Part shown: in pieces, positions 47,794 to 57,500 of the stretch
Layout of the letters: each line of letters starts with the position of its first letter
Position numbering within the stretch: position 1 is the first letter of the stretch
Source: CAZKWG01 sp964615375
Lineage (GTDB): Bacteria; Myxococcota_A; UBA796; CAZKWG01
Direction of reading: 5' to 3'
DNA: 64,000 bases
NCBI GenBank assembly: GCA_964615375.1
Contig: CAZTOW010000002.1
Span: 364,534-428,533 of the forward strand
Notes under the pieces: generated by a model
What the model was told of the DNA's origin: nothing
Seen by the model: only the letters and a program-made list of their open reading frames with translations
The model's database searches: none
Program-made: the position numbers and the translations under genes

Positions 47794-48986
47794 CGCTGGC
47801 GCTCGGCCTGGTGGCCTGCGACCGCGCCCCGCCCGCGCCCGCCCTCGACTGCGCGCGCTGGGGCGACGCCGTGGCCGTGCCCGCGGGCCCCTTCCTCATG
47901 GGCGACCCTCAGGGTGACCGGGACGAGCAGCCCGCGCGCGAGGTCTGGGTGAGCGCCTTCTGCCTGGACCGACAGGAGCGCACCGCCGGTGAGCTGGGGC
48001 GGTGGATGGAGGCCGCGGGGCGAGCGCCGGCGCGGGACGACAGCCGCACCCTGGCCCACCCCGGGCGCGAGGCCCTGGCGGCTACCGAGCTGACGTGGGA
48101 GGAGGCCAGCGCCTTCTGCCAGAGCCTGGGCGGGCGCCTGCCGACCGAGGCGGAGTGGGAGAAGGCCGCGCGCGGGGGCTGCGAGCTGGCCGGGGCGCCC
48201 GAGACCTGCGACCCGGAGGACCAGCGCCGCTACCCCTGGGGGGACGCGCCGCCGGACTGCGCGACGGCCCCGCACCTCTCCCAGGGCGCGCAGCTCCGCA
48301 CCTGCACCCCGGGACCCGAGGCGCCAGGTCAGCACCCCGCGGGGGCCTCGCCCTACGGCGCCCTGGACATGGCGGGCAACGCCTGGGAGTGGACCCAGGA
48401 TCTCTACCACCCGGCGATCTACGGCGAGGGGCGGCGCGATCCCGGCGGACCCGCCGAGGGCCCCGCGCACGTCCTCCGCGGCGGTGGGTGGAACACCCTC
48501 GCCACCAACCTGCGCGTGAGCAACCGCATGAGCGGCCTCGTCGAGGGGAGCGCCAGCGGCGTGCGCTGCGCCTTCGGCGGCGCGGCGCCCCAGGTGGAGA
48601 CTCCGCCCCCGCTGGACTGGCGAGAGCTCCCCGTGACGGTGCGGCGCGCCGACGGGGCCCCGCTCCAGGGTCGAGCCCTCTACGTCACGGCCTTCTCCGC
48701 CGAGGATCTCGGACCGGGAGGAGCCCCTCGCCCGGGCGCGAGCCCCGCGGCCGAGCAGAAGCTGCTGCCCGCGGGCGAGCTCGACGCGAAGGCGAGCTTG
48801 AAGGTCACTCCCGGCGCCTACGTGCTCATGGCGGCGCTGGACGACCGCGCGCCGGCCTCCCCCGACGAGCCCTGGTCTCCCCCGGCCGCCAGCGGCGGGA
48901 TCGGCCAGATCGGCCCCGTGGAGGCCACCGAGGCGCAGATCCTCACGCTCGGCCCGCCCCCCACCGGGCCCGAAGGCGCGCCATGA
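47790..48986 (+). CDS. Lipoprotein with FGE-sulfatase (SUMF1-type) domain
   Basis: The lipobox LGLVAC is preceded by no ATG, GTG or TTG close enough. CTG 47790, overlapping the previous stop as CTGA, gives MTLALGLVAC with Cys10, like other very short signals in this window; ATG 47721 is the alternative. 398 residues from CTG. The FGE-sulfatase domain has VPAGPFLMGD, ELTWEEASAFCQSLGGRLPT, EAEWEKAARGG, YPWGDAPPDC, GALDMAGNAWEWTQD and VLRGGGWNT with R and G-VRC ends. Formylglycine-generating Cys residues are not identified, so it may be a structural or binding member. The last 110 residues are a beta-sandwich. Confidence 0.8.
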   Translation: MTLALGLVACDRAPPAPALDCARWGDAVAVPAGPFLMGDPQGDRDEQPAREVWVSAFCLDRQERTAGELGRWMEAAGRAPARDDSRTLAHPGREALAATELTWEEASAFCQSLGGRLPTEAEWEKAARGGCELAGAPETCDPEDQRRYPWGDAPPDCATAPHLSQGAQLRTCTPGPEAPGQHPAGASPYGALDMAGNAWEWTQDLYHPAIYGEGRRDPGGPAEGPAHVLRGGGWNTLATNLRVSNRMSGLVEGSASGVRCAFGGAAPQVETPPPLDWRELPVTVRRADGAPLQGRALYVTAFSAEDLGPGGAPRPGASPAAEQKLLPAGELDAKASLKVTPGAYVLMAALDDRAPASPDEPWSPPAASGGIGQIGPVEATEAQILTLGPPPTGPEGAP

Positions 48987-51160
48987 GGCGGCGAAGGCTG
49001 GCTCTGCTGGTCGCGGCCCTGGGCGGCGCGGCCACCGGCGACGCCCTCTGGCACGGCGCCATGCAGGAGCGCTCCGCCGGTCCGCCGCCCGGCTGGCGCA
49101 TGGAGGAGAGCCGCGTCCCCTACCGGCTGACAGCGCTCTCCGGCCCGCTGGCCCTCTCGCCCGCGGCCTGGAGCCTGGACTTCTGGCGCGCCATCCGCCC
49201 GCCGGGCCACGGCGCCGCCTCCCTCTCCGCCGTCGTCGAGATCCCCGAGGGCGGGCAGATCGAGCTCTGGCCCGCCGCGGATCCCGGACACCAGGGCGAG
49301 GCCGGGGTCGGACTTGTGCTGGAGCGCATCGGCGAGCCCAGCAGCGGGGTCGTCCAGGCGACGGAGACCGGGCGGCGGCGCGTGAACTGCACGGCCCCCC
49401 TCCCCGCCCCCGGAGACCGGACCCGGGTCTCCATCGCGCCCACCGCCGAGGGGGTGGTGGCGACCGTGGGCGAGACGGCCACGCGCTGCACCGTGCAGGC
49501 CCGGGGCTCGGGCCCGGTGATCCGGCCGGGGCTGCGCCGGGTGCAGGTGAGCGCGCTCGTGGTGGGGGAGGAGGTGGTCCCCGCCCCCGGGCCGGAGGGC
49601 CGCCCGCTCTGGGCGCTGGCCGGGGCCGTGACGGGGCTCATGTTCTGCCTGCTGGAGCTCACGCGGCTCCCCTCCTCGGCCGTGCTGCTGAGCACCGCCC
49701 CGCTGCTGCTGGCGATCTGGTTGGGTCCTCGGGATCTCCGGCTGTGGGCGGAGACTGCGAGGCTCTCCTTCGTGCCCTCCGCCTGGCTGGGCGCGGGCAT
49801 CCCGCTGGGGCTGGCGCTGCTGGCGCGGGCGGGCCTGCACCTCGGCCGCGCGCTCCAGGAGAGCCGGCGCGCCGGGATCACCCGGGACTGGCCGTTGACG
49901 GCGGTGGTGGCGGCGGGGCTCCCCGTGATCGCCAGCGCGATCTACGTTCCGGGCGCGGCCGATCCCGCCCTGCTGGCCCTGGCCACGGCCGGCGGCGTGG
50001 GCGGCGTGGGGCTGGGGCTGGTGGCCCTGCTGCGTCGGCTGGGCAGCCTGCGACCTCGCCGGGCGGCGGCCTGGTGCGTGGCCGTGGGCAGCGCGCTGGG
50101 CTTCGCGATCTCCCTCTCCCACCCGCTGGGGCGCGAGGCCGTGACGGGGGCGATGCTCGCGGGGAGCGCCGCGGCCCTGCTGCTGTGGGCGAACGTGAAC
50201 GCGGCGCGGGCCCGCTGGCTGAACCTCAGCAGCCTCGGGTCGCTGGCCGTGCTGGTCTTCGGGGTGGAGCTCACCCTGCGCAACGTGCCGGCCGGGCAGG
50301 CCTGGGGCGGGGGCGGAGCGCGCCTGGCGCCGGACGACATCTACGGCTGGGTGCCCACGGCGGAGGCCGAGTTCCAGGCGATGAAGGAGGGACAGGCCAG
50401 CGACTACCCCAGCTCGGGCAACCCCGTCGCGCTCGCGCCGCCCGACGGGCGCCCGCGGATCGTGGCCATGGGCGGCTCGACCACCGGGGGAGCCTTCCAG
50501 AACGACGATCTCTCGGAGTTCTACCCGGCGAAGCTCGACGGGATGCTGGAGGGCCGCGCGCAGGTGCTCAACCAGGGGGTGGGCGGCTGGACCACCTGGC
50601 ACATCCGCCGCTTCGTCGAGCGCAACCTGGACGCGCTCGCCCCGGACGTGCTCATCCTCTACGTGGGCCACAACGACCTGCTCACCCCGGTCCCCCGCCC
50701 CTACTCCCAGCTCTACGCGGCCTGGGACTCGCCGGGGCTGGCCACGCGGGCGGCGCGGAGCCTGGGGTCTCTGCGGATCTTCGGCGCGCTCCGTTACCTC
50801 CTGACCTCGCTGCGCAGCCCTGGCGATCGCGTGGCGGTGCCGCTACCGGAGGCCCGGGAGAACCTGCGCGCCATCCTGGCCCAGATCACCGGGCGCGGCG
50901 GGCGGGCGCTGCTGGCCAGCGAGGGGCTCGCGCCGGACCCCGGGCCGCTGCTGGAGTACAATCGGATGATGGCGGAGCTCGCGGCGAGCACCCCCGGCGT
51001 GGGCTACCGGGATCTGGCGAGCCTGCTCCACGAGCAGGACAGCGCCGCGGTCTTCCTGGACGACTGCCACCTCAGCGGGCTCGGCCACGAGATCGTCGCC
51101 CAGGCCCTCCAAGAGGCGCTGCTGGCGGAGGGGATGATCGGGGGCGCCGATGGACCGTGA
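48983..51160 (+). CDS. Polytopic membrane protein with C-terminal SGNH hydrolase domain
   Basis: A 725-residue protein overlapping the FGE gene by four bases (ATGA). After an N-terminal exported beta region of about 210 residues there are about seven to eight hydrophobic helices (about 210-430). The C-terminal SGNH/GDSL domain starts near 490: Ser499 in MGGSTTGG (block I), VGGWTTWH (block II), Asn564 in GHNDLL (block III) and Asp693/His696 in DDCHLSGLGH (block V). SGNH enzymes with membrane domains often acylate or deacylate surface glycans. Next is a 40-aa membrane peptide and another SGNH protein. Confidence 0.85.
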   Translation: MRRRRLALLVAALGGAATGDALWHGAMQERSAGPPPGWRMEESRVPYRLTALSGPLALSPAAWSLDFWRAIRPPGHGAASLSAVVEIPEGGQIELWPAADPGHQGEAGVGLVLERIGEPSSGVVQATETGRRRVNCTAPLPAPGDRTRVSIAPTAEGVVATVGETATRCTVQARGSGPVIRPGLRRVQVSALVVGEEVVPAPGPEGRPLWALAGAVTGLMFCLLELTRLPSSAVLLSTAPLLLAIWLGPRDLRLWAETARLSFVPSAWLGAGIPLGLALLARAGLHLGRALQESRRAGITRDWPLTAVVAAGLPVIASAIYVPGAADPALLALATAGGVGGVGLGLVALLRRLGSLRPRRAAAWCVAVGSALGFAISLSHPLGREAVTGAMLAGSAAALLLWANVNAARARWLNLSSLGSLAVLVFGVELTLRNVPAGQAWGGGGARLAPDDIYGWVPTAEAEFQAMKEGQASDYPSSGNPVALAPPDGRPRIVAMGGSTTGGAFQNDDLSEFYPAKLDGMLEGRAQVLNQGVGGWTTWHIRRFVERNLDALAPDVLILYVGHNDLLTPVPRPYSQLYAAWDSPGLATRAARSLGSLRIFGALRYLLTSLRSPGDRVAVPLPEARENLRAILAQITGRGGRALLASEGLAPDPGPLLEYNRMMAELAASTPGVGYRDLASLLHEQDSAAVFLDDCHLSGLGHEIVAQALQEALLAEGMIGGADGP

Positions 51161-51272
51161 GGCCCTGCGCTGGATCCTGGCGGCGCTGCTGGTCGTGGCG
51201 GCGGTGGCGCTCTGGCTCTACTGGACGGCCCCCGTGGAGAACCCGCTGCGCCCGGTCTACGGGGTGATGTGA
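51150..51272 (+). CDS. 40-residue single-pass membrane peptide
   Basis: The ORF starts inside the end of the SGNH gene (11-bp overlap) and stops directly before the GTG of the next SGNH gene. It encodes MDREALRWILAALLVVAAVA then LWLYWTAPVE and a short polar tail. One transmembrane helix is clear (about residues 8-25). It is not an artefact of reading frame chance alone, because start, helix and stop fit the junction exactly. It could be an assembly subunit or adaptor between the two SGNH proteins. Confidence 0.55.
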   Translation: MDREALRWILAALLVVAAVALWLYWTAPVENPLRPVYGVM

Positions 51273-53309
51273 GTGCGGCCTCGGACGCGGCGGCGTATCC
51301 GCGCGCTGAGCCTGCTGGTGATGGCGGCGGCGCTGGCCGTGGGGCTGTGGGTGGCGCGGAGCCGGCAGGGCACGATCTCCGACGTGATCACGCGCCCGGC
51401 GCCGGAGTACGGCCCGGCGGCCCAGGTCCTGCTGCCCGGCCTCGAGGGCGCGCGGGTGGTGGTGCCCGACCGGCCGCACACGCCCGAAGAGCTGACCCGG
51501 GGTCAGATATCCAGGACCCGGACCTTCACCGTGCGCACCAACACGCTCGGGCTGCGAGGGCCGGAGGTGGTGCTCCCCGCGCCGGGGACGCGCATCCTGG
51601 CGGTGGGCGACTCGGTGACCTTCGGCTGGGGGGTGGAGGAGGGGCAGAGCTGGCCGGCCCAGCTCGCGCTTCAACTGGGGGTGGAGGTGCTCAACGCCGG
51701 GGTCCCCGCGCAGCGCCCGCCGAGCATCGCCGCCTGGACCGCGGCCAACGCGCCGGGGCTGGACGTGGACCTGATCCTCTTCGCGCGCCGCCCCGACCCG
51801 CGGGAGGCGGACCCCATCGGGGCTTACAAGGCGGCCATCGCCCAGATCCGCGCGGCTCTGCCCGCCACCGCGCTCGGCGTGATCCTGCCTCCGGTCAGCA
51901 CCTTCGACCCGGACGGATCGGCCCGCGCCGAGGAGGAGCGCCAGGCGCTGGCCGCCGCGCTCTCCCCGACGCCCGTGCTGGACCTCACCGCCGCCTTCCG
52001 CGCCGCCCTGCCCCGACCTGGGGTGATCCTGGAGATCTCGGAGGGGCAGCAGCGGATCCTGCGCCTGCCCGGCCGAGAGGCGCTCCTCTCCGCCCCCGCG
52101 CCGGCGCGCGGGCTCGCGCCCGAGGTGCTCGCGGCCTTCGAGGAGGATGAGACGATCGCAGAGCCCCTCTTCTTCGACGGCGGCCACCCCGACGCCGAGG
52201 GCTTCGCGATCTTCGCCGAGGCCGTGGCGCGCTGGGTGCGCGAGGAGCGGCTGCTGGAGGGGCCCCGGCCGCCGCAGACGACCGGGGAAGCGCCGATCAT
52301 CCCCGCCAACGCCCCGGAGTGGGAGCGCGATCCGCCGCCCTTCGTGAACGACCCGGCCTTCTACGGCGAGGCGAGCTGGGACGACGTCCGCGGGCGGATC
52401 CTCCAGCACCAGGCGACCGTCTGGCGGGACCGGGCGCGGCTGGCGGCGATGGGCGGAGACCGGAAGGCGGCGGCCGAGCGCTACGCCGAGGGGACGCGCT
52501 GGCTGGAGGCCCACCCGGTGAGCGGGGGGATCGGGGGCGAGCTGCATCGGCTCTACCTGGAGGCCATGCGGCGGGACGCGCGCCGGGTGGCGGCGCTGGC
52601 CCGCGGGGATGCGGACCCCTGGTCTCCAGCGGCGAGCGCCCTGAACCAGGACCCCGCGACCTTCTCCAGCTTCGAGGACCGCCACCGCCTGCGGGTGGCC
52701 CTGGTGGAGGCCGCGCTCAACCGCGTCGATCTGCTCCGCCTGCCCGATCGCTGGGGGAGCTGGGACCCTCGGGACCCCGAGGCCAGGCCGCCGGCGCGCT
52801 TCACGGTCGAGGGCCTCGGCGCCCTGCCCACCGGAGACTCCTGGGTGGACGTGGCCGGCGAGCCCGGCCCGGCGGCCATCGGGCGCCTGGAGGTGCTCTC
52901 GCTGGAGGACCCGGCGCACCGGGCCTGGCTCGAGGGCGAGGCCGCGCGACTACAAGCGGCGCTGGAGCGAGACCCGGCCAGCGTTCGCGGCGCGCTGGCG
53001 CAGACCCTCGAGCACCTGGACGCGCGGCCCTACACCAGCCGCTACTACAACCTCAAGCAGGCCCGGAACGAGGCCGTGCGCCAGCTCGCCCGCGCGGGGC
53101 GCCCGGACCTGGCCGCGGCCCTGCTCGACGACGCCTTCCCCCTCCACCGCCAGGACCTCGCCTGCCCCAACCGCGCCGGGATCCTGCGCGGGATCCAGGG
53201 GCGGCTGCTCGGGCTGGCCGGGGATCCGCGGGCGGACGCGGTGATGGCGGAGGCGCTGAGGCTCGGCGACGCCTTCCTCGCCGAGATAGAGGCGGTGGAT
53301 CGGAGGTAA
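51273..53309 (+). CDS. SGNH hydrolase with N-terminal membrane anchor
   Basis: A 678-residue protein with GTG start immediately after the 40-aa gene's stop. An N-terminal helix (LSLLVMAAALAVGLWV, about 13-28) anchors it. The SGNH domain has Ser114 in AVGDSVTFGWGVEEG, NAGVPAQRPP, and Asp302/His305 in FFDGGHPDAEGF. The Gly-Asn block III motif is not clear. After about 330 comes a long helical TPR-like region with Trp/Glu-rich repeats (ERYAEGTRWLEAHPV, LEHLDARPYTSRYYNLKQ) of unknown role. It is in the same coupled cluster as the first SGNH protein. Confidence 0.8.
   Translation: MRPRTRRRIRALSLLVMAAALAVGLWVARSRQGTISDVITRPAPEYGPAAQVLLPGLEGARVVVPDRPHTPEELTRGQISRTRTFTVRTNTLGLRGPEVVLPAPGTRILAVGDSVTFGWGVEEGQSWPAQLALQLGVEVLNAGVPAQRPPSIAAWTAANAPGLDVDLILFARRPDPREADPIGAYKAAIAQIRAALPATALGVILPPVSTFDPDGSARAEEERQALAAALSPTPVLDLTAAFRAALPRPGVILEISEGQQRILRLPGREALLSAPAPARGLAPEVLAAFEEDETIAEPLFFDGGHPDAEGFAIFAEAVARWVREERLLEGPRPPQTTGEAPIIPANAPEWERDPPPFVNDPAFYGEASWDDVRGRILQHQATVWRDRARLAAMGGDRKAAAERYAEGTRWLEAHPVSGGIGGELHRLYLEAMRRDARRVAALARGDADPWSPAASALNQDPATFSSFEDRHRLRVALVEAALNRVDLLRLPDRWGSWDPRDPEARPPARFTVEGLGALPTGDSWVDVAGEPGPAAIGRLEVLSLEDPAHRAWLEGEAARLQAALERDPASVRGALAQTLEHLDARPYTSRYYNLKQARNEAVRQLARAGRPDLAAALLDDAFPLHRQDLACPNRAGILRGIQGRLLGLAGDPRADAVMAEALRLGDAFLAEIEAVDRR
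53302..53306 (+). promoter_or_regulatory. GGAGG ribosome-binding site for a CTG start
   Basis: GGAGG is followed by five bases and CTG 53312. The frame has no ATG, GTG or TTG near, so this site decides the unusual start. Confidence 0.6.
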
Positions 53310-53311
53310 CG

Positions 53312-53911
53312 CTGCGCCACCGGACCCCGCCTGACCTGCCCGGACGCTGCCCGCGCTGCTGGGTGATGCGCGCATACTGCGTGTGCGCGCGGGTGCCGCG
53401 CGTGGAGAACCAGACGAAGATCCTGGTCGTCCGCCACACGAAGGAGGCGCAGAAGTCCACGAACACGGCGCGGCTGGCCTCGCTGGCGCTGTCGAACATG
53501 GAGATCGTGGACTACGGCGCGCTGGGTCACCCCTTCGATCCGGCCCTCCTGGAGGGCGAGGCGATGTGGGCGCTCTTCCCGGACAGCATGCGCCCGCTGC
53601 CCCCGGGGCGCCCGCGGACCTTGGTGGTCATCGACGGGACCTGGGCGCAGGTGCGCCAGATGAGCCACCGGGTCCCCCGCCTGTCCACCCTGCCGCGACT
53701 CAGCCTCTCGCCGCCCGAGGCGCCGACGATCCGCCTTCGACGCCCACCTCACCCGGACGGCATGGCGACCATCGAGGCCATCGGCCACGCGCTCACCCTG
53801 CTGGAGGGCGCGGGCGTGGGCGAGCCGCTGCTGACGCTGCACGAGGTCTACGTGGAGGCCGTGCTGCGCGCGCGCGGCACCTGGGCGGAGGCGCGCGACG
53901 ACAGCGACTGA
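53312..53911 (+). CDS. DTW-domain tRNA-uridine aminocarboxypropyltransferase-like protein
   Basis: The proposed start is CTG 53312, giving 199 residues; GGAGG precedes it. CPRCWVMRAYCVC at the N-terminus is the Cys cluster of the family, HTKEAQKSTNTARLASLAL is the DTW-type motif region, and VVIDGTWAQVRQM holds the DxTW motif. GHALTLLEG and LLTLHEVYVEAVLRARG end the domain. Members of this family (TapT, Tsr3) transfer an aminocarboxypropyl group from SAM to a uridine in tRNA or rRNA. The gene starts 2 bp after the stop of the SGNH protein. Confidence 0.85.
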   Translation: MRHRTPPDLPGRCPRCWVMRAYCVCARVPRVENQTKILVVRHTKEAQKSTNTARLASLALSNMEIVDYGALGHPFDPALLEGEAMWALFPDSMRPLPPGRPRTLVVIDGTWAQVRQMSHRVPRLSTLPRLSLSPPEAPTIRLRRPPHPDGMATIEAIGHALTLLEGAGVGEPLLTLHEVYVEAVLRARGTWAEARDDSD

Positions 53912-53918
53912 TCCCGGT

Positions 53919-53924
53919 TACACT
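53919..53924 (+). promoter_or_regulatory. -10 element TACACT upstream of the outer-membrane protein
   Basis: TACACT lies 90 nt before ATG 54009 and is followed by a pyrimidine tract of about 60 nt, which would be the leader. Confidence 0.45.
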
Positions 53925-53929
53925 GTGTT

Positions 53930-53995
53930 GGAAGCCCCTCCATCCCCTGCCCCTTCCCGTCCCCTCCCCTCTCGTCCCCTCCCCTCCCACCTCGG
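53930..53995 (+). other. Pyrimidine-rich leader with CCCCTCCCCT-type repeats
   Basis: Only about one base in ten is a purine between 53936 and 53995. The unit CGTCCCCTCCCCT recurs. It lies directly in front of the outer-membrane gene, similar to the tracts at 2606-2660 and 20976-21022. Confidence 0.55.
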
Positions 53996-54008
53996 GTCAC
54001 GTCGCACC

Positions 54009-54500
54009 ATGCGTCGCCTCCTCCCGCTCCTCCCCGCCCTCTCGCTCGTCGTCGCGCTCACCCCGGGCGCCGCGCTCGCCAAGGATCTCAGCGGGCGCTT
54101 CGGCGTCGGCTTCCAGCACAGCTTCGGCGATCAGTCCGCGCTCTCGGTGAAGTACACGCTCCCGCTCGGCGATCCCGCCGTGATCGTGCAGCTCGAGGCC
54201 TTCGGCGGCTTCGCCACGAACACGGACTCCTCGGGCTGGCTGCTAGCGGGCGGGCGCGGGCTCTACGCCTTCGTGGTGGAGGACAACATGAACCTCTACG
54301 CCGCGGCGGGGGCCGGGCTGCTCTCCAACCAGGCGGAGCGGCAGCAGGCCCTCCGGCTCCAGCCGGCCATGGGCGCGGAGTTCTTCCTGTTCGGGCTGGA
54401 GAACCTCGGGCTCTCGGCGGAGTGGGGCCTGAACGTCGACCTCGGGGACGCGACCGGCCTCGCGACATGCGCGGGCGTCGGCGTCCACTACTGGTTCTGA
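54009..54500 (+). CDS. Outer-membrane beta-barrel protein
   Basis: A 163-residue protein; signal MRRLLPLLPALSLVVALTPG, cleavage near ALAK. The mature part is made of alternating amphipathic strands (GRFGVGFQHSFGDQSALSVKY, VIVQLEAFGGFATN, LYAAAGAGLLSN, NLGLSAEWGLNVDLGD) and ends in GVGVHYWF, the C-terminal aromatic beta-signal recognised by BamA. This predicts an 8-strand barrel. Function is not assigned. Its TGA overlaps the next ATG (TGATG). Confidence 0.78.
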   Translation: MRRLLPLLPALSLVVALTPGAALAKDLSGRFGVGFQHSFGDQSALSVKYTLPLGDPAVIVQLEAFGGFATNTDSSGWLLAGGRGLYAFVVEDNMNLYAAAGAGLLSNQAERQQALRLQPAMGAEFFLFGLENLGLSAEWGLNVDLGDATGLATCAGVGVHYWF

Positions 54501-57500
54501 TGCGGAGCGCGCTCGGCCTGCTCTTCGTCCTCCTCTGGCTTTTCGCGAGCGTGGGCCGGGCCGCGTCCTTCGATCCGAAGCTCACCTGGCGCACGCTGGA
54601 GACGCCACACTTCCGCGTCACCTTCCACGGCGGGGAGGAGGCGCTGGCCGAGGAGTTCGCGCGCGTCGCGGAGGAGGTGTACGCTACGATGACCGAGGAG
54701 ATCGGGTGGTACCCGCGGCGCAAGACGGAGCTGCTGGTCATCGATCCCACGGACAGCGCCAACGGCTACGCCTACCAGCTCCCGGTGAACACCATCGTCG
54801 TCTACGTGACGACGCCGGGGGACGACTCCACGCTGTCCAACTACGACGAGTGGAGCTCGTCGCTGGTGATGCACGAGTACACCCACATCCTGCACCTGGA
54901 CATCGCCGAGGGCGTGCCGGCGGTGGTGCGGGCCATGCTGGGGCGGATCATCTCGGTCAACCAGGTCTCGCCGCGCTGGGTGGTGGAGGGCTTCGCCACC
55001 TTCCAGGAGACCCGGCAGACCACGGGCGGGCGCGGGCGCTCGACCCTGGCCGACATGGTGAAGCGGGCCACGGCGCTGGAGGATCGCTTCCCGCCGCTGG
55101 GCAACCTGGACGGTTGGCAGGCGGCTCCTCCGGGGGGCAACCTGCGCTACCTGTTCGGGCAGGACTTCATCCAGTTCGTCTCCGACCGCTACGGCGAGGA
55201 CGTCTGGACCGACTTCGTCCACATGTACGGCGAGAGCGTGCCCTTCTGGCTGCCGACCCGGCGGGCGCTGGGCGGGCGGCTGACGAAGCTCTACCGGGAG
55301 TGGCGCGAGGACTTCTTCGCCCGCTACGAGCGGCAACGTCAGCAGATCGTCGCCCGCGGGCTCACCGACTACCGCCTGCTCAACAAGCGCGGGCAGAGCT
55401 GCGCGGGGCCCACCTTCAGCCCGGACGGCGCGCGGCTGGCCTGGTCCTGCTCGACGTCGACCACGGGCTCCGGCATCTGGATCGCCGGGCCGGAGGGGCA
55501 GAACCCGAAGCTGGAGCTGGAGAACTACTTCGCCTCCTCCTTCGCCTGGCGGCCGGACGGCAAGGCCTTCGCCTTCTCCGCGCTGCACACGGTGGCCCGC
55601 TTCAACACCTTCGAGGACATCTACTTCTACAAGCTGGGCGGGGGCGTGGATTCGCTCACCTCGGCGGCGCGCGTCCGAGACCCGGCGTTCTCAGCGGATG
55701 GGCGCGACCTGTGGGTGGTGACGAACAAGCTGCAGCAGACGCAGCTCGCCCGGCTCTCCATCGACCAGCAGCTCCGCGTACTCACCTCGTACACGGACGA
55801 CACGCAGGTCGCCACGCCGCGGCCCTCGCCGGACGGGCGCTTCCTGGCGCTCTCGGTCTTCAAGGACGGCTACCGCGACCTCTGGCTCTTCACCTCGGAC
55901 GGCGAGCCCTACCGGCGCATCACGGCGGACATGGCGGCGGACATCCACCCGGTCTGGAGCGCGGACGGCCGCACGCTGTACTTCTCCTCGGATCGCACGG
56001 GCGTCTACAACCTCTACGCGATCGACCTGGAGACCGAGCGGGTCTGGCAGGTGACCAACGTGCTGGGCGGGGCCTTCGCGCCGAGCCCCAGCCCGGACGG
56101 CAGCCTGCTGGCGTTTGAGTCCTACAGCGCGGACGGCACCGACATCGGGCTGCTGCGCATCGACCGCACGCGCTGGATGGACGACGGCGTGCTGCCGCGC
56201 CCCATCGAGGGCGGCCCGGCCCTGGCCACGGCCCTCCCCCTGGAGCCCCTCGCCGTCCCCGAGCCCGGGGACTGGAAGGCGAAGAAGTCCAAGAAGGAGG
56301 AGCGCAAGGAGGCCCGCGCCGAGCGCAGGCGGGAGCGGAAGGAGCAGGCACCGCGCAGGCGCCGGGCCCAGGGCGACGCCCCCCTCATCGAGGAGACCGG
56401 CTGGCAGAGCCCGCTCAACGTGGACGGGATGGACCGGCTCGGCGGGCCCTACCACACGCTGGCGCGGCTCCCCGGCCCCTGGGGTCGCCCGGCCGAGCAG
56501 CTCATGGCCCGCGTGGAGACCGACAGCTCCGCCGACGACCCGGATGACGCGGCGGAGGTCGAGGAGGCCGAGGAGCAGGACTACCCCTTCTCCTACCCGG
56601 TCCACCGCTACCGCCCCACCAGCCTGTTCCCGCCCCGCTACGTGGTGCCCTCGATCTACCGCACGGCCTTCGGCTACATGGGCGTGCTGTCCACGGCCAG
56701 CGCGGACGTGCTGCGTCGCTGGCTCTACTCCGGCTACGTCTCCTACCGGACGGACAGCCGCTACCTCGGCTGGGGCGCCTCCTTCGCGGTCAACCGTTAC
56801 ATCCCCGTGTACACGGCGGGCGTGTACACGGACACCACGCCCTACGGCGACATCTACACGTCCAACCAGCCGCCGGACGAGGGCGGGACCTGGATCCCCA
56901 GCATCCAGAGCTCGGGCGAGCGCTACTGGGACCGCCGCGTCCGCGCCTACGCCCAGGGGAGCTACCAGATCGACCCGCGCCGCGTGATCTTCGGCCGCTG
57001 GAGCGGCACCCTGCGCCAGCCCCTCGACCCGCTCCCCGAGGACGTCTACACGCCCCTGCTGCCCACCCGCGGCTTCCAGTCCAGCGTCGGCGGGGGCTGG
57101 CGCTACGCCTGGGGTCGGACCTACGGCAAGAGCATCTCGCTGGAGGACGCGCGGATCGTCTCGGTGGTGGGCGAGCTCACCACCTCGCTGCTGGGCAGCT
57201 ACCAGCTCAACGACGACAACGAGGCCGAGCCCTTCGACCAGCTCCAGCTCACCGCGGAGTGGAACGAGTACCAGTCGCTGCCCTGGGCCGACAACCACGT
57301 CCTCGCCACGCGCCTCGCGGTGGGCTCGACCTTCGGCGACAGCGAGCGCTACGGCTCCTTCCGGCTGGGCGGCGACTTCGGCGAGAGCGCTTACTACACG
57401 CTCCCCGACGAGTGGAAGCCCCTGCGCGGCTTCCCCACCGCCACCGTCTACGGCGACTGGTACTACCTGGGCACGCTGGAGTACCGGCTGCCCATCTGGT

